A stretch of 46,635 bases of DNA. Source: Phlegmacium glaucopus. Taxonomy: Eukaryota > Basidiomycota > Agaricomycetes > Agaricales > Cortinariaceae. The position numbers were made by a program, and so were the translations under genes. The notes below the pieces were generated by a model. The model saw only the letters and a list, made by a program, of their open reading frames with translations, did not search any database and was not told the DNA's origin. Below are positions 44,295 to 46,635 of this stretch, one piece after another. Location of the stretch: positions 300,533 to 347,167 of the forward strand of contig MU130497.1 of assembly GCA_015039465.1 (NCBI GenBank), written 5' to 3'. Position 1 is the first letter of the stretch. Each line of letters begins with the position of its first letter.

Positions 44295-46033
44295 AGTTGT
44301 CTAATCATCAAAGTATAATAGTGTTTGTATTCTTGCATTATGTTTTAGAACAAAAATTTAAATTCCTGATTTTTAACAGAAAATTGTAGCACATGCCTCA
44401 TGCATTTTTGCCAATATTGTGAAGTTTTATTGCCTTCCAGTTCAACACTCCTGCTACTGTGAGACTTGGAAATCATACATTGAGACTCTGCCTAGTCATC
44501 CTCCATTTTGAAAGTTACAAGTATTTAAAATTTCACAGGTGATGACTTTGACTTGCTATAGCCATTGAAGACTGGCTATCACTTGGCCTGGTGCTCAGAC
44601 CAGCAAATCTGTGAATCATGAGGTGGCAAGAGTGGTTATCTGGGGCAATAACAATGTTGCTATATTGCACCAGACTTAAACATCACTACTTTTGTACAAT
44701 CAAATTTATGGCACTCAAATTTTCCCCATTTTCTTATTCCTCTTATAAAAACACTCCTTTTGGGAGGCCAAACAAAACTGCAGGGGGAATTTTTATTGGC
44801 TTCAAAAGTGACCAAATTAAGAATTTCAGTCAAGGGTAGTGTTTGAAAGTCTGGTCCAGTCCAGTGTAGGGTTGCTATGCAGGTTTGTAAGGGGATAGTA
44901 GTCTTTAGATTCATTGAGAGAGAAGGATTTTCAGTAAGAGATGATGATCTTATTCAATGATTTGTATCTGTAATTCTACTGTATATATATGTGTATCAGA
45001 ACAATGATGCCACAGGTGGCTCATTACTGTATAAGGAAGGTTGGCCTGTTCTCACGTAGCCACTGTGTCATTCCCACATCTCCCCATTCCTTGTAATTGT
45101 AATGTCCTCATTACCCACTTCAATATCAATGGGGGTCGGCAATCTCAGGCAGTGTGACGTACCGTAACATCACGGCGTGACATCACGGTCACCCTCAAAT
45201 AAGTGACCCACGGAAATTGTGCTTTCCACAATGGCTTGCAGCCCAGCCTGGGTGGTTTTATTACATCATAAGTATCAAAACAATTTAATTTGAGGTTTTA
45301 AATGTTTGTAGGAGGTATAGATGTTGCTGAGTGACAGTAATCCCTGCCAAAAGTGCTAAATTAAAAAAGCTAAAATTGAAGCTTTATAGACTCTGCAGGA
45401 AGCCATTCAAACAACAAGCTCTGGTGAGATAAAATGTTTCTTATGTATGGAACTTTAATTCCTCTTGATTACTTTTTTTACATAATAAATTTTAGTGAAG
45501 ATAGCAGTGTAATTTCCATAAAAGGAAGGTTTAAAAAATAAGGAAAAATATTTTGATCAAGAGATATTGTCCAGATTGATGAAAAAATGATACTTTGTTA
45601 TTGGACTGAAGCACCATATTGAGTTCCTGATAGTGTCTATAGACAATTTCTGTTTGTGCTGCCAAATTCAGCCTGAGAGCTGCTTTGTAAGCAGCTCTCA
45701 TCCACCAATCTGACTTCCTTTCACTTCTACCTCCACCACATTGTTCTCTCATCTGTCCTAGCTATCAAATATTGTTCATTTAGTCATATAGTGTTGGTAA
45801 ACAAGCCTATTCTACCTCTAAATTATACTTAGCCTTCAAGATTTAGCTCTGATCTTGATCTGATCTTGATCTGATTGGACTGATATCCTGGTATTGCAGT
45901 TCTTGATATCTAAAAACATGTAAGTTTTAATTTCCTTATGTTTCTCAAGTATATTAAAGCTCTAACTGTTCAAAACTTCAATCTACAGTTACAATTCACC
46001 AAATTTCCTCACATTTTTACCTTTTGACCAGTC
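44295..46033. other. Flank of copy 3 and upstream of the coiled-coil gene
   Basis: No gene is supported. TAGTGTTTGAAAGTCTGG at 44837-44854 is a lone end of the hAT-like family seen at 6381-7502. A perfect hairpin with 12 bp arms and a 3-base loop lies at 45674-45700. CATCACGG occurs twice with GTGAC/GTCAC around it near 45160-45200. GATCTTGATCT repeats lie near 45850. Confidence 0.4.
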
Positions 46034-46635
46034 ATGCCCCCAAAAGGAGCTCGAGCCCGAACAGCTAACCTTGAAAATCTCCAAAAGGCAAGAGATGCTA
46101 ACCTTCTAAAAGATCCTGCAGCTTCTGCTTCAGCTTCTGCTTCTGCAAACTTTGAGAGTACAGTAATTCAATATCAGCAGCAACTTGCAGATATGGAGGC
46201 TCAAATTACTTCTCTTGAAGTTGAGCTAGAAAAGTCTCATGAGCAGTGTTCTAAATTCTCAGAGCTTCTGGAGAATGCTCAAAAATATATTGAGCAGTTA
46301 AGATCTGCACTTGAAGTTGAAAAAGATTGTTACAAAGATCTTTATCGCCAGTTGCGAAATGAACGTCGTGCTCGGCAGCGTGCCAGTAAAGGCAAAGCTG
46401 TTCTTAAGGAAACAGTTGCTGAGTTGGTGGAATATAAGCAGAAAATAATGAAGGAGGCAAGGACTCAAGGAGCTCCAAAAGCATTCTGCTCTTGATGCTC
46501 AATATGTAGATGTTCTAAAGTCAGACAATGAACATTTGCAGAAAGAGCTCTCAAGCAATTCAGAACACTATGCAAAAGAGCTTGCATATACTTGTGAAAA
46601 GCTGAAATCATCACAAACTGCATTGAAAGGCTCTA
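46034..46635 (+). pseudogene. Coiled-coil protein of a transposon-associated type, partial, frameshifted
   Basis: ATG at 46034 starts MPPKGARARTANLENLQKAR. A Ser/Ala run and a long heptad-rich helix (QQQLADMEAQITSLEVELEK, FSELLENAQKYIEQLRSALE, YRQLRNERRARQRASKGKA) follow. The frame ends at 46493-46495, but the coiled coil continues one frame over from about 46470 (KELQKHSALDAQY, HLQKELSSNSEHYAKEL) to the window edge, pointing to a one-base-type frameshift. Proteins of this layout (basic N-terminus with an ARTANLxNLQ-like motif, then coiled coil) recur in agaricomycete genomes near transposable elements; this is from memory, and the function is unknown. Confidence 0.5.

Overview
The window looks like nuclear DNA of an agaricomycete (basidiomycete) fungus. 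The signs are 50-60 bp GT-AG introns, a basidiomycete-type mitochondrial ATP synthase subunit K gene, an F-box/beta-propeller-like protein of a kind common in mushrooms, NB-ARC-TPR (NLR-like) genes, and many LTR and hAT-type repeats. All gene models were built by hand from frames, splice signals and phase agreement; no search was run.

Layout. 1-1577: start of a minus-strand Ty3/gypsy element (gag and its LTR) inserted in the last visible exon of a seven-exon HECT-like gene (1578-4139, minus). 4140-8121: layers of repeats (solo and partial LTRs, two nested hAT-type elements). 8122-11526: an intact NB-ARC-TPR gene (NLR copy 1, minus, five exons, 1061 aa). 13044-13632: ATP synthase subunit K (minus, four exons, two of them tiny). 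14522-16070: an F-box gene (plus) with two in-frame stops. 17134-23156: a transposon nest with two members of one hAT-type MITE family, a decayed Copia gag split by a solo LTR, a gypsy LTR with a 0.9 kb insert, and short LTR-like elements. 23965-27010: NLR copy 2 (minus), part of a roughly 5 kb direct segmental duplication of copy 1 (7697-12793 versus 23539-28292), frameshifted in its TPR array. 28607-30800: a conserved coiled-coil, low-complexity protein with acidic Trp/Phe motifs. 31869-33152: an ADP-ribosylglycohydrolase. 35920-36144: a possible tiny Lys/Ala/Pro-rich protein. 37388-38832: an unrecognised basic nuclear-type protein with acidic tandem repeats. 41229-44294: NLR copy 3 (plus), decayed by two independent lesions. 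46034-end: a coiled-coil gene of a type seen near fungal transposons.

The most notable content is the NLR trio. Each gene has a basic N-terminal exon, a set of symmetric phase-0 exon-intron modules whose number differs between genes, an exon carrying the Walker A motif, and a 3' exon whose 126 bp TPR units are arranged in higher-order blocks. The repeats vary between copies and their reshuffling appears to have broken two of the three genes. This fits receptor genes evolving by repeat turnover, as described for other fungal NLRs; the role in self/non-self recognition is inference.
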